Assembly: GCA_032768795.1 (NCBI GenBank)
Contig: CP136499.1
Coordinates: forward strand, 372,001 to 436,000
Reading direction: 5' to 3'
From: Tremella fuciformis
Lineage: Eukaryota; Basidiomycota; Tremellomycetes; Tremellales; Tremellaceae
Length of the DNA stretch: 64,000 nt
The notes below the pieces were generated by a model. The model did no database searches, was not told the DNA's origin, and saw only the letters and a list, made by a program, of their open reading frames with translations. This document shows, piece after piece, positions 10,158 through 21,311 of the stretch; positions within the stretch are counted from its first letter, which is position 1; each line of letters starts with the position of its first letter. Position numbers and translations under genes: made by a program.

Positions 10158-11335
10158 GTGCGTCAAAGGGCGGCAAGGGGTCCAAGCGCTGTGTGCACCC
10201 ATCTTTCTCGCCGCGACTGCTTTTCATCTGACTTCTACCTTCATCTCACTGACTCCTACGTCCGACCATTATCCGTGCAGATCATCGTAGAGGCATCCTG
10301 CCGGGTCTTCGACACAGCGATGATCAAGCATGCCCTTCAGGTGAGACCAGGGGAACCTCTCGTCAACAACATCTCAGATGCAGGCTTTGTCCGCTTACCC
10401 AAACTCGACCATTCACCTGCATCATGATGTGTGGCTCGGCCACCTCGATATCGCCTCGTCACCGGCTGTACAGCGCCCCTTTTTGGTAGACATAGCGGGC
10501 ATGACGGCAAAGTATCAGGCGAATTTGACGGCAGTGGCGATATCGTTCTGCGTCACCGCGTATACAGTCATATCCGAAGTCACAGAGAAGCTCGACCGGG
10601 CCTTTCTAACGATCTGCCATGCGACGCCCCTTCTGTGGCAACTCAAGCTTGCGGCCGCTTTCACAATCACGCCTCACGAGGCGCAGCTTCAACGGAGCGC
10701 CTGGTCATGCTCGGCGGCTCGGCTGGTCTCCTCTGGTCCGCTGTGATATTGTATCGGCTGTTGACAACGCTTCTCAGACTCTTCCGGAGGGTGGTATGCT
10801 TCTATCCGAAGAACTACCTCGTCGAAGGGCCGACAGCCGAACCGCTGGAGGCACCCTCGGCAGACGACGGTCGAGTAGCCTGCATTCGCCAATCAGAAAA
10901 CGAAAGCTCTTCAAGTCCCAGCGTCTACTACTCCGCTGTCTTGACTTGCGGAGCGACATCGCCGCCAACGTCCCCAAGCGCGATGCCGGGACGAACCAGG
11001 TGCCCCGGGTTTTCCTCACTCCGCCTTCCCCCACATTCAGACAGATACGCTATCTGGCGCAGAAGATGCCGGCGTCAACCCGGATGGCGCGGTTCATGCG
11101 GCCTGCAGTCGGCTCCTGGCCTTCAGACTATCTGGCGGCCTTCCACGAGGCCGACCGCACCGGTCGTAAAATCAGGTTGCGTTGGAGGACAGTGCGAGAG
11201 GACTTGGCGACGGGCAGACTGATCATCCGCTCTGAGGTGGGTGACAATTGCGCTGGAAATCCCTGATCCTTAGGATATCAAGGAGCAGTTTCGAGCGGCC
11301 CAGTGGGAGGGCGTCGACTGGGTAGACCTCGAATA
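10158..11335 (+). CDS. Unknown multi-exon gene
   Basis: Coding signal moves between frames, as expected for short introns. A first exon contains F-D-T-A-M-I-K-H-A-L-Q and ends at a GTGAGA donor near 10341. A second starts after CAG at about 10384 (A-L-S-A-Y-P-N-S). The longest coherent frame runs from about 10760 to 11236 and contains a basic segment (S-P-I-R-K-R-K-L-F-K-S-Q-R). It joins, through a GTGGGT...CCTTAG intron at about 11237-11275, to a short final exon ending FRAAQWEGVDWVDLE at 11335. An alternative frame at 10700-10830 encodes a hydrophobic stretch followed by basic residues, so a membrane anchor cannot be excluded. I recognise no domain. Confidence 0.4.
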
Positions 11336-12317
11336 AGGCAGCGAGCGACTTTAAGCTGTCTACGTCACGCAGCAATATCTCGGCCTCAACGCAAAGGGTG
11401 ACGTTCGTTCTATTGACATGATGTGTATAGTATCCGAGACACCCAGTGCGCGCATGCAGCCTCACACTGTCTATGTAACCAATACCATGCCCCGGCGAGA
11501 TCAAGCTTCCGAGAGTTGCTTGGCATCCGCAACAAGTGTTCATCGCACCCGGACATTGTCCGGGTCCCGCGGTGCCGGGACCACGACGAAAGCCAGGAGA
11601 ATATATGGGTAGTGACCGTGTCTGTCCCGAGTAATCTCCCAGCCGTGACTATCGTGACCACTTCCACGCGTTCCGTGCACTGAGAAGACGGGCGTCCTCG
11701 CACACCCGACGGCTGCCCCTCGCTTGACCCCAACTGTGGACTACGTGTGGACGCTGTCGAGTTGACCGTGCCCGACGTCATCCCATGGCCATCTCCGCCG
11801 CCGCGCGTCATGGCTGTCTCACCCTCCTAGCCACCTCAGGAAGTGTTGACCATACCACGGGAGCGACTGCCGCCACACTTCGGCCGACTGCCGATTCCCA
11901 CGAGCCGCAAAGCCGACCCCGGCGGCTCGGGCTTCGATTGCACGGAGAAATCTCGCGGCGATGCACGGATATTCTGCGGCAGAGCGGCATGTATTTCACC
12001 CAGCCTTCTGCGGTCCAGTGCATCCCTTGTGGTCTCGACCGTTGCGAGTATGACAGCAGTGGCGTCGGCGGCATCACAGGGAAAACTCCGCGGCGAAGTC
12101 AAGAGGACGCCCAGGAACAGATGAGAGCAAACTGATCGGATGTTGGTCCGAATGTTCGCAACAGCCGAAGTCCGGAGAGGAGGGAGAACGAGCAGCTGTC
12201 GTCAGGCGTTGCAGCACAAGCACAGCTTGCTGTCTCTTCTGGCAGAAGCGCACGCCTCCATGCTTCAATGAGTCCACGGGACGCCTAATATGGGCACCAT
12301 CAAGTTCGTAAAGGCAC
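11336..12317. other. Low-confidence region, no gene assigned
   Basis: Several overlapping open frames of 60-130 codons exist on both strands (for example 11410-11811 minus and 11785-12135 plus), but none has clear splice sites, a motif or a paralogue in the window. A decayed gene is possible. Confidence 0.3.
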
Positions 12318-12616
12318 CAGGATTACCTTTTCGGGTAATCTTTTGGTTGGGAGACCGGTCACTAAGGCCTCCCCCCCATTAGCCGGACCCTCCAAGATGA
12401 CCGCGGGAAACCGAGTCGGTTTTGAGCGTCACCTTCTATCTCAAGCTTCTATGCATGGGGTCTTGGAGCTGTGAATTGGAAGATGGATGGACGTGGCTTC
12501 CCAGAAGTCGCTGTTAGAAAGGCAGACTCATGCATGCATTATGACTTGAGTAATTTGAGATCGCGCGAGTATGGCACCCTGGTGCCCATATTTGGGGCTC
12601 TGCACGATCTACCTAG
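12318..12616 (+). repeat. Dispersed repeat R2, copy 1, with Helitron-like 3' end
   Basis: Non-coding. About 190 bp (12375-12570) align at roughly 70% identity by eye with 23838-24020. Shared blocks include TTTTGAGCGTCA, TCTCAAGCT, CTATGCATGG and CTTGAGTAATTTG. Copy 1 continues to a perfect 6-bp-stem hairpin (GGCACC CT GGTGCC, 12573-12586) and then CTGCACGATCTACCTAG followed by T, the same 17 bases that end the 683-bp Helitron-like copies. A hairpin shortly before CTAG|T is the textbook Helitron 3' structure. Confidence 0.55.
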
Positions 12617-13224
12617 TTGCGGCACTCGAGGTCCGTAACATCCTAAGTCTGCCTTTGAATAGATCTACTCGACACTCGAGTAGAGAAGTCTCCAGTCGAG
12701 GGTATCTCTTGTACTCCAGTCTAATTCGACCAAGCCCTACTCGATTGCATACTCCCTGTGAATCCGACTCCCTCAGTCCTACGCGAGCTATCCTACGCTC
12801 GGCCTTGACACTGATACACCAAGCAACCATGATTCAGACAGGTCGCGGAGGTGCGAGAATTGCACACTCCGAGGGTATGTATAGGATGGGGGACATACAT
12901 GATGCTGCAGAGCCTTCCCGGTGGAGCGATCCTCTAGGGCAGCAGGAGAGATTCTCCCTCTGTCGTACATATCTCATGTGCGATCCTGGATAGCTAGTCC
13001 AGCAAGTGACTTGCCGAGCAGTGGGACTTCTCACGGCCAAACCCTGTTTGTCACAGTCGCCCGCTGACAAAACGCCTCACAAGGAGCCTCTCTCAGTTTT
13101 GCCCCATCGTACCGCTCCAAGGTTCTGAGAAGGAGGCTATGTGGGTGACTTGGGGTTGATGAGCGGTCGCTGAGGATCGTCCTATCTATGGCGAGCTTGC
13201 CCGAGTACCACCGACTCGTGACAG
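12617..13224. other. Gap, no gene seen
   Basis: About 600 bp with only short open frames on both strands and no recognisable features. Confidence 0.3.
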
Positions 13225-14064
13225 ATGAAGATCCTCCTTGGTCGCGCCAGACATATGATCCGTTCCCTTGATGCTTCAGCACATGGCAACTTCTCTCTCG
13301 ATCGAAGATCTCCAATGCAGACTCCGTATGGCCTCGACACCGGCCAATCAATCTATCGGCGACCCTTCTTTGTCGCCGAGTTGCTCACTCGAGCCACAGC
13401 ATCAAGCCCCATGACGATCTCTCTTTTCCTCTCTACGCTCCAGAGAAACGTATCGACTTGATCCAAAATTGCGAGTCTCGGTCAACCTTTCACAGGAAAC
13501 ACCCAGCGCGATCGGCCGCCTCGTCGTCCCATCTTTCGATGCAAATGTATTCTGGGAACCGGGTCCAGGTAGCTGGGCGTACAGCTTGGGCCAACTTTCC
13601 CCCTTGCGAGAGAGCAGATGGACACAACTCGCACAGAATCAGACCCGGGTCACAGTAGTCAGGTCTTTGTCACTCGCCATCGCCATCAACGTTGCCCCGA
13701 GCGCGACTACCCCTATTGAAGCCCTACTCCATGAGACCCTGTCAAGTACGCAGCAGAACGGCTTCATGCGCATAGCGGCGACGAATGACGAGGATGCCAT
13801 ACATGTCGAGTCGCTTTGCGTCACGAGACAGAGCGGCCGTATTCCCGCACTCGGCGTGGGTCCCCATCGACATCTCCCTTACTGGAACCGGCCGGTCTTC
13901 TTTGTGCGAGCACTTGTGTACTTCTCGACATCCAGTCAGGCCAGCTCATGGCTCTTGCGTACCGAGAGACTACTATAGGAGGCGTCCGACTTTATACCTC
14001 GCCTACGAACCGTTGTCCACTGGCCAACGCCCACAGGTTCCATCCGACCCGATGTTCCGAGTGA
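13225..14064 (+). pseudogene. Possible relic related to LTR-element ORF2
   Basis: Plus-strand open frames (13225-13461, 13469-13978, 13816-14064) look protein-like but switch frame. The segment ALLHETLSSTQQNGFMRIAA followed by T-N-D-E-D matches the pattern E-A-L-S-Q-E-I-x(5)-Q-E-D-G-Y-M-R-I-L-A-V-N-D-D in the distal half of ORF2 of the gag-protease element (about 48190-48270, minus). Either this is a decayed copy of that part of an element, or the element carries a segment related to a host gene. No LTR is seen beside it. Confidence 0.4.
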
Positions 14065-14261
14065 CAAGGATCAAGTATGGACACCCAGGTCAGATGAAGA
14101 GGCGGGGCTCCCACGAGCGGCTGACGGAAGTGGTGTGAAAGGGTGTGTACGCTGCACATCAGCTTGGTCAAGAACTCAGAGAGTGTAGGGTACTCGGGAG
14201 AGGATGTGTACGACTGGGCAAGAGCTCGGATGGGTAATGGGGTGAGTCAGGACAGGAAGGG

Positions 14262-14663
14262 ATGGTGAAAGTGGAGTGGGTTGAAGTGGAAGACGGGATG
14301 GTGACTCACGCCAAGCATTTCAACCATTCAGGCCGGCCGTTGAGCTTTGCTCGAACAGTTTTCAGGTCAACGACATTTCCAGCCGTTGTACTGTCTGACG
14401 AGGCGGCCGTGAACGCATTGCATACAGCTTGGAAAGGATCAAGAGAAATCGTTGTTACGATTGACGTGGCGGGCCAAAGACGAAGGACTGTGAGAATGAC
14501 TCGCCTCGAGAATAAGCGGGTTATGTACGTACGATGCTTCGCTGTTGGATTTGGGATGCGGCTGCTCGGCTTCTGTACCGCTGGTTAGCCCTAAGTCCTG
14601 CCATCCAACTCTCTCGTTACTGCATCTGTCAAGACTCGGACCCACCGCAGATGATGTAGCTGT
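14262..14663. other. Unassigned stretch between 13.2-14.1 kb relic and gene A
   Basis: A plus-strand frame of 108 codons (14262-14588) and a minus-strand frame (14439-14645) overlap. By comparison with A', which has extra C-terminal exons downstream of its main block, some minus-strand sequence here may be the 3' end of gene A. I could not define it. Confidence 0.25.
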
Positions 14664-15989
14664 CTACCAGATGGAAATTCCCCTTGGTTGACGGCTGAAC
14701 CATTTGCTCTCGATCAGCTCTGAATTTTTGCCAAGAGACAACAGAGAGAAAGAAAGAAAAAAAGAAAGAGAGTCGGACGGGAGACTCACCAGACACCAAA
14801 TGATGTTCGACTCTCCCTTCTTACACGTATTCACCTTGATCCCAACGGTCATCATGCAATCGTCGAGATGCTCTGTAGACTCGCCAAGAGTGCTCGACTC
14901 TCTCCACACTCTTGAATCCTTGCACGTGTGATTGGTGACCGTGCTGTCCTTGGGAAGACCAGGGGTTACATTGAGAGGACAAGAAGAGCTCCCTCCTACG
15001 TCTAGGTATTGATCAGAGATGATTTCCCCTCGGATGAGCATGATGCTGATAGACGGATGAGCAGATGGCCATGTCCTTTCAGGTCGGGGGTCGTCGGTGT
15101 TGTCGTCTTTGGCGCCGATTTGGACGTGGAGGAAACAAGGGATACACGGAAGAATCGAGAGACGTGTTTCGTCGACAATGAAGCGACGACGACCGCTCTG
15201 ATATAAGCGTTTGAACTCGTGATTGCTATCATCTTCTTTCCGAATCCGAGCGTGGACCTGAGAGCACCTCGATTGGTGTGAGCTTGGATGGGGACCGACT
15301 CGACGAGGCGCACCAGTGCCTTGCTGGATTGTACCATCATACAAGGCAGTTATATGTCGAGGAATGACATCAAGCGATTGATAAGTCTCGTAAGGCTTGA
15401 TCGAGTCGTACAGGCGAATGATGGATGTGTCTTGGACGTTAGCGACAAGACCAGAAGGGTCAAGCTGTCGGATCTTACTCGACGACAGTCTATCCAAGCC
15501 CAGTCTCACCAGTTCTTCCTGTACTCCTGGAGCTGCTGCATTCACGAGATCGCCGCGTCCGTGTCCCTCTACTTTGTGCCCAGAGCCGTCGAGGTGGAAA
15601 CAGGGGATTCCGCCAGACTCGATGAAGCTCTCCTTCACTAATTGCGTATCTTTGTCCATGACTGGACGGAGGACAATGAGATGTGGTGTTTGGCCCATGG
15701 GTATAGTCGGAGTCTGTGCGTCAGCCGTTGATCTCTTGATCATTCTCCCCATCTTGGCCTCCGACCTCGGGGGGTCGTGTCGTGCAAGAGGAGAAGGCGC
15801 ACACCCACTCACTGATCTCGCAGCTGACATGAACGCTCGACGCCCATCCGGTTGGCGTAGAGAAGAAGCAGAAGAACGTCTTGAAAGGGTTTTATAGAGC
15901 GAGATAGGGGTATCAGTGCTGAATGAGCTCTGACGAGGTCGTGCTGCTCTGTCTCCTGGGCGAGAAGGGATGGGTGTAAAGGGAGGCAT
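14664..15989 (-). CDS. Gene A, unknown; paralogue of 41338-43035
   Basis: Starts at ATG 15989 (MPPFTPIPSRPGDRAARPRQ). The N-terminal 100 residues are Ser/Arg-rich. The core begins P-H-L-I-V-L-R-P, then D-T-Q-L-V-K-E-S-F-x-E-S-G-G, which matches H-I-I-M-V-R-P / D-T-T-L-V-K-Q-S-F-L-E-S-G-G in A'. Near the C-terminus D-S-R-V-W...L-D-D-C-M-M-T-V-G-I-K-V and I-I-W-C-L-V-S match D-S-R-L-W...L-D-E-C-L-T-T-V-G-T-K-I and V-I-Y-C-L-V-S in A'. The middle third probably switches frame: a V-V-V-A-S-L-S-T-K-H-V segment in another frame (about 15140-15180) is the one conserved with A' (I-L-V-A-S-L-M-T-K-H-V). At least one intron lies there. The final 30 codons are very Ser/Leu-rich and may be intron read-through. 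It is divergent from gene B, as A' is from B'. Function unknown. Confidence 0.55.
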   Translation of the reverse strand: MPPFTPIPSRPGDRAARPRQSSFSTDTPISLYKTLSRRSSASSLRQPDGRRAFMSAARSVSGCAPSPLARHDPPRSEAKMGRMIKRSTADAQTPTIPMGQTPHLIVLRPVMDKDTQLVKESFIESGGIPCFHLDGSGHKVEGHGRGDLVNAAAPGVQEELVRLGLDRLSSSKIRQLDPSGLVANVQDTSIIRLYDSIKPYETYQSLDVIPRHITALYDGTIQQGTGAPRRVGPHPSSHQSRCSQVHARIRKEDDSNHEFKRLYQSGRRRFIVDETRLSILPCIPCFLHVQIGAKDDNTDDPRPERTWPSAHPSISIMLIRGEIISDQYLDVGGSSSCPLNVTPGLPKDSTVTNHTCKDSRVWRESSTLGESTEHLDDCMMTVGIKVNTCKKGESNIIWCLVSLPSDSLSFFLSFSLLSLGKNSELIESKWFSRQPRGISIW

Positions 15990-16251
15990 CTTTGTCGGGC
16001 TCTTACCAGTGTCTTGAGAGACTCGGTATATCAGCCGACTGATCTGGAAACTGATGATATCTTGGACTGCTCGTAACTAGACGCAGGGTCGATGTTAAGT
16101 TGGTAGAGTACTCAACCCGGACGCACGCCTATCGTAGATTTGACGTGAGAATCCCGTTTGATTCACGCCTAACTGGAACCTGCTCGACTACAGTGCGATC
16201 CCCATACTCTATCTATCTGTTGACAGTTCGACGCTCCAAGGCTGGTTCATC
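15990..16251. promoter_or_regulatory. Divergent promoter between genes A and B
   Basis: This is 262 bp between the start codons of gene A (minus) and gene B (plus). It has CTGCTCGTAACTAG and GAGTACTC motifs at about 16065-16112. The paralogous pair A'/B' is arranged the same way, so the shared promoter layout predates the duplication. Confidence 0.4.
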
Positions 16252-17971
16252 ATGCTTCCAGACGATATACGAGTAGATGATTTGATTGACTCGTTGGTCG
16301 AGACCGTCTTCCCCTGGGCTTCCAACCCAGACGACGGCGACGGCGACGACACGAGCAACGTCGATATCATCGACGACGGCAATGGCGACCGCGACCGCGA
16401 CAATGATGACGATGATGAGCATCGTCATGATCTTGGTGATCGAGCTATGAGTGAGTCTTGCCACCTGTCTGGAACAGCTCCCACCACGCCAAACCTCAAG
16501 GATCAGCACCACTGATCACATAGGATGCAAACATTCCCTCGTCCTAGTCTCGACTCCTTCTCATGCCTTCTCAGATTCCCCTGTTCCCTCTGCAGGCTTG
16601 GTACAGCCCGACGCCGGGCCCCACCGTGTGCTCGCCAGGGATCATCCCGACAGCTCATCATATATCGCCCATCTTGTTCTCTCCCTGATGACCCACCGGT
16701 CCTTACAAAGCTGCCAGAGGAGGATGTGTGCTCGGTGCGTCAGGACCGGGACGACCTATATACTGGAATGGTCAGAAAACTTGACCGCATTTGAGTCTGG
16801 CCATATCGAGTCGAGTCGCAGAGGAGCGTCCGAAAGGGCAAGGGATAAGGAGCCGCTGGAAGAGAGGAGCGAGGTGGAGTCGACCCGAGCAGGCGTGGGC
16901 AGGGATATAGAGAGGTTTATGAGAAGTACGGGATGCCTGTTGGGGGTCCAGGTTTGGACGCCCAAACGACGACGGCTAGTCGACATGGTTGCAATCGGTA
17001 AGTAACCCTCAACTCTTCGCTGCATCAGAAGGCGCAAGCCGAGGCATAGCATAGTTGGGGAGAACGAGAGGCTGACTGGTCAGACAACTATCGCTGTCCA
17101 ATGACCCCGCCAACGAAGATAACATCGATGTCCATGTCAATGGGGCCGGAGACGGAAGCGGAAGCGGAAATGGAAACGGCCATGCCAATGCTGGCGGAAA
17201 GGTTGCCATTGTCGCTCATCAAGACCTGTAAGTACACTTGTCTCGCCATCGGCATCAGCGTAAATTCACACGAGGTGGAAGGGGCTGATCCCATATAGAC
17301 ACGAGACGCTCGAGAGAATGGTGGAACAAGCCGAATCGGTCGCTTTTGTCGATATGGCACCTGCACAGCCGGTCCAAATGAGCGTCCCTACAGGTAGATC
17401 GACCAAGTCTGGACCTGGGTCTCTCGGAGAGGACCGAACGACTCTAGGTCAGCCAGAGCATCGACAACAGTTACCGCTCGAGCTCGAGCGACGGGCAGAG
17501 TTCCTAGTGCAGTCGCGACAATCAAACTCGGGTAATGCACCTGCAGTACCTCATCATCGCTCTCTCCTGCCCAGACCTGTCACTCAACCCCAACGCACAA
17601 GCCTGTACTGGCTCTTCCTCCGGATTCTCGCCTTTGGCGTGATAGCGACCAAAATGGGCGATCTCGACTTGCCAACGTTCCTCTTGCTGTCCCCCGGCCG
17701 AGGTCAGACTGGAGTTCGGGCAGATACTGTCGAGAATGCTCGGACTGCCAACGGGTCTGGGGCGGTCCACGGTAAAGGTACCGGAGCTCGGGGATGCAGT
17801 GTGGGAGGCAGCGAGAACAGGACGATCAGTCATCCCCCAAGTGCAAGTGGTGTCATCACATTGACGGCGCGGTACAAGCTAGGTAGGATCCCTAGAGGTT
17901 TTACATGGCAAGAAGGAATGAGTATGAACATCTTGCGGTTGGTGTCTGCGTCTCTTTCTGTTGACCCGTAG
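16252..17971 (+). CDS. Gene B, unknown; paralogue of 43482-45408
   Basis: Starts MLPDDIRVDDLIDSLVETVF, followed by an Asp-rich tract (about residues 26-65). A GTGAGT...CATAG intron lies at about 16452-16523. The second exon (16524-17000) ends with an I-E-R-F-M...L-L-G-V-Q-V segment matching V-E-R-W-L...L-L-G-L-Q-I in B', then a GTAAGT donor. Further short exons follow: a Gly/Asn-rich one (about 17091-17230), then 17300 to the end, including a hydrophobic stretch (L-Y-W-L-F-L-R-I-L-A-F-G-V-I-A). The C-terminus has I-P-R-G-F-T-W-Q-E-G-M, matching M-P-R-G-S-I-W-H-A-G-W in B'. The stop may be at 17971, or about 27 bp later if a last small intron (GTGTCT...CCGTAG) is used. Function unknown. Confidence 0.55.
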
Positions 17972-18018
17972 CCCGTATGTCATAACCATGCATCGTGAGG
18001 TATCGCGTTGTCTTGAGC

Positions 18019-19758
18019 CTATTCCACATGCTCATCCGACTCTGAGAACTCGGACACATCCACCGTGCTCAAGTCGCAAACCTCGTTCTCTTTCGCCAAG
18101 CGATCGACCCGAGATGATCTGCTGCTCATCGAATCTCCCCTCATATCCCCGTCGCACTGTTGAAGCCTGGACGGGTTTCCATAGTCATATCGATGATCCT
18201 GATGAGGCAGCTGCCATTGATCCTCTCGAGCGCCGGCTGCCGCCCTTTGGTCGTCCCGAACCCGACTCTGGCTCCGATCCTGCGCACCCGCATGCAGATG
18301 CTGTTCCGGACGCTGTCGGCCATACTTCAAGGCCGCAATTTCCTCTTTTGCATCTGAATCACCTCATTCTGATCCCGACTGACCATCTTCCACCCTTGTT
18401 GTTCCCGCTGCCAATCTTGTTTGGTGGATTCCAAGGCCCGTTCGAGCTCGCGGATCCGCCGTGAGTGCTCTTGTCGTTGCCCTTGGTTGTAGCCGTTGTT
18501 GTCATGGGTCAGACCGGTCGCAGATGTCGGAGACAAGGAAGCGATCCTGGTGTGCTTGGACGCGGTAGGGAGAGGCCGAAAGGAGAGCATCGGTGGGGCA
18601 GCCCGAGTCGACCTGGAAGGCTTTGTGGTGGAGATGGCTCGATACTCTGTTGCCAAGTCTGGCTTGGTCGTTGCTGACGGGGTAATAGTACCAGCACCAG
18701 AACTGAGCCAAGGCATTGTCAAGCCATCATCAGAGGTCGCAGCCTGATGTCCACGAGGCCGCATGGTGGACGACAGGTGGGTTCCAAAGCGATCGCTCAA
18801 CGAATGCGCCATCGAGTTGCGAAGAGGAGAGAACGGTTCGATGGCCCGGAGCTCGTGAGGGATTGCGGCTGGTGGCGTCTGTGGCGTCTCGGTCTGGGTG
18901 GGTGTCCTCTGGGCGATCGGTAGACGTTGGCGAGCATGAGTGCGACTAGAGCGAGGAGAATCCGAGGTCATTACAGGTGAAAGAGACGTCTCAATACTCG
19001 ACGCGTCGTTCTCGTCGTTCTCGGCCACGATCGAAGGATAATCTTGATCACTCTGGGCACTCCGGGTAGCGGGAGCGGATGCCATGGAATACTGCACGGT
19101 CGACGACTGGTTGGACCTGCCATCAGCACCTGAACCACGTCTGTTTCGACAATCCTCACCGTTCTGCTCGTCGAGTGTTGATATGATGGCTGACCTTGTC
19201 CACGATCAAGCCAGCGTCCTTTTGGTCTTGGTATCTCTCGTCATTGCAAGGAGTCAAGCGACCCCGCGTGATGGTGTCGACCGACGAGACGGAAGATGAG
19301 GATTGGATGGTGATTCCGTCTTGTTCATCTTGACGCTGGGCATTGCGATCGTCCAGCGCTCCTTGATCACTCTGCGCTAGAAAACACGAGTCAGCACGCG
19401 ACCAAACGAGAAGAAAACAAACACATCAACTGACAGTTGGTGGTCCTATCAAGTCATGCTCCGACTCGCCCATCACCCACGAAGCCATCGACAATCTCTC
19501 TACACCTCCGCCATCTTGTTCATCCTCGCCCTTGTCCACCTGCTCGCCCCGCCGAGTCCGCAGCATCAGGTCCCGAACCAGATTGAGGCTCAGAGTCGAG
19601 CGCGACGCCCCGGCAGCATGTTTGTAAAAAGTCTGCGCCGGTGCTTCCCTCTCCCTCTCACGTCCCGGATCCGTCCCCTTCGGATGGGCGTGGTCGTGGC
19701 CGTGGCCGTGGTCGTGATCGGTCTGTCGTTCTCTGAACAGGTCTCGGAGCTTGCCCAT
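18019..19758 (-). CDS. Gene C, coiled-coil protein, likely paralogue of C'
   Basis: I place the start at ATG 19758 (MGKLRDLFRERQTD). A His/Asp-rich run (D-H-D-H-G-H-G-H-D-H-A-H) follows, then a Ser/Leu segment and a GTCAGT donor near 19440. The exon at 19097-18327 is Ser/Thr/Pro-rich (S-P-L-R-N-S-M at its middle) and ends in a strong coiled coil (R-I-R-E-L-E-R-A-L-E-S-T-K-Q-D-W). The coil continues in another frame from about 18330 (K-E-E-I-A-A-L-K-Y) to a Ser/Glu-rich C-terminus ending at 18019, so there is either a missed intron or a one-base frameshift near 18330. The layout (disordered N-terminus, S-P-L-R, then coiled coil) resembles C' at 45606-47519. Function unknown. Confidence 0.45.
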
Positions 19759-19953
19759 CTTTGCTCGAGAAAAGTAGAAAGGTTGATGTAAAGTCGATTG
19801 ACTGCGCAGAGAAGCAACCAGTGTCAATGGTCAATGCGCGCCCCAAGGGTCCGTCTCCCCCATCAGCTCGCATCACATCACTTACTCGTAGTACCTTGTC
19901 GACCGAGTGCAATCGGTGCAGCGAGCGTCCATTCATTTATATATACTCTTATC

Positions 19954-21311
19954 CTACTCCTTTGCCTGCAGCTGAACCTGTTTCCTTATCCACTTTGGTC
20001 GCGCCTCCCACCCGAACTCGCTCTTCATCAACACCCCGAGGCCTTTGCATCCTCTTCCAAGTACTCCATACTCCTGAGCCTTGCCTATGAACCGATCCAA
20101 CTGCTTCATCTCGCTTTCCGTCTTGCCCAAATCCACGGCATACCTGTCCAACCTCTCGAGGTCGGGGGAGACCTTTTCCCATGACTTGAGTAGTTTGGAG
20201 AAAGAGGGCGAGACGGCATGTCTATAGTGGGCGTAGGGAAGATTGATGAAGAAGGCCTTGTACTCGTGTGTCAATTTGTTGAGGGTCATTCGATGGGCTT
20301 GCCATGAGTATCGACTACTTGAAGGCACAAGGGGAGGGATGACTCACGAGCCAGATCAAGCTCCAACCGACGTATCTCCACCTCGCACACCTGCCAAGCC
20401 CCAAGCACATCTTCACAAGCATCCTCGTGTTTCAAGATCTGCTCAAAGCTTTTCATCTGCTCCATGACCCGACAGAATGTGTTGCTGAAAGTCGTAAAGA
20501 CGAGATTCATCTCAACGAGCTAGGTAGGCATCAGCGGCGTGTTGTGCGAGGAATTTGTGCCGAGGCACATGAAAGAAGGCCTCACGATATCCCACTCCTC
20601 TCGAGTTGATCGTCTGGATTCCCCAGACTGTTGAGCTTTGGATCTTTCAACGATCGTAGATTGGGACCGGATTGGACGTTGAGCTCGACTGGTGAGTTCT
20701 CGCTTTTTGGCCCTGTCCGAGGTATCTCTCCACTCGTCATCATCTGCATCTTGCTCAACATCCTCAGGACCAGTGTTCGGATCGATTGAACCCAGGGGCA
20801 TTCGTCTTTTCTGAGCATTGGAGTGAGGTAGCACACTGGCCGGTATCTCTTCGGAGGGTCTCCCGGTCGATGGTTTGATCTGTAAAGCCTCAGTCCGAGA
20901 ACAAGCATCAAGGGGGCGCTGACGGTCTAATTGATGTATGCAATGTACCTGAGCCAGGGATAGCCTCGCTATCATGTCCGGGATCCAAAGCATCGCCGGC
21001 TGCAATGTCCAGAAAGCGAAGAGAAGCTCAGACAGTCTTGAGACTTTGCAGGGCTTGGCCAAGATGACTCATTGTTATCGTGACGGAGGCCGATAAGGTA
21101 TGTCCTGAAGGAAGCAATGACGAAGAGGCTCTGAGACGGGCCGATGTCGATGTATCGGACGAGTCGAGCGAAGGTAGAAGAGAGGGTTGGTTGATCTATG
21201 TGCATGTCAGAGGCATTCAAAGAGGGTATTCACAACATGATTCACCTCGCGGGCCGTTCTGACCAAAGCTGCGATGAGAGCATCACAGCCCTTGATCAAG
21301 TCACCGGGCAT
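19954..21311 (-). CDS. Gene D, unknown helical protein; paralogue of 39380-41150
   Basis: Starts at ATG 21311 (MPGDLIKGCDALIAALVRTA), matching L-V-E-Q-S-D-H-L-L-N-L-L-V-K-A-A in D'. A central acidic/basic exon (about 20890-20590) ends S-T-R-E-E-W-D. The next exon (20510-20350) has a long helix (F-S-N-T-F-C-R-V-M-E-Q-M-K-S-F). The last exon carries the best-conserved block, LNKLTHEYKAFFINLPYAHY, then R-H-A-V-S-P-S-F-S-K-L-L, and ends at 19954. The D' exon borders correspond. The protein is predicted to be mostly alpha-helical, without membrane segments. I do not recognise the family, but the block is distinctive enough to search with. Confidence 0.65.
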
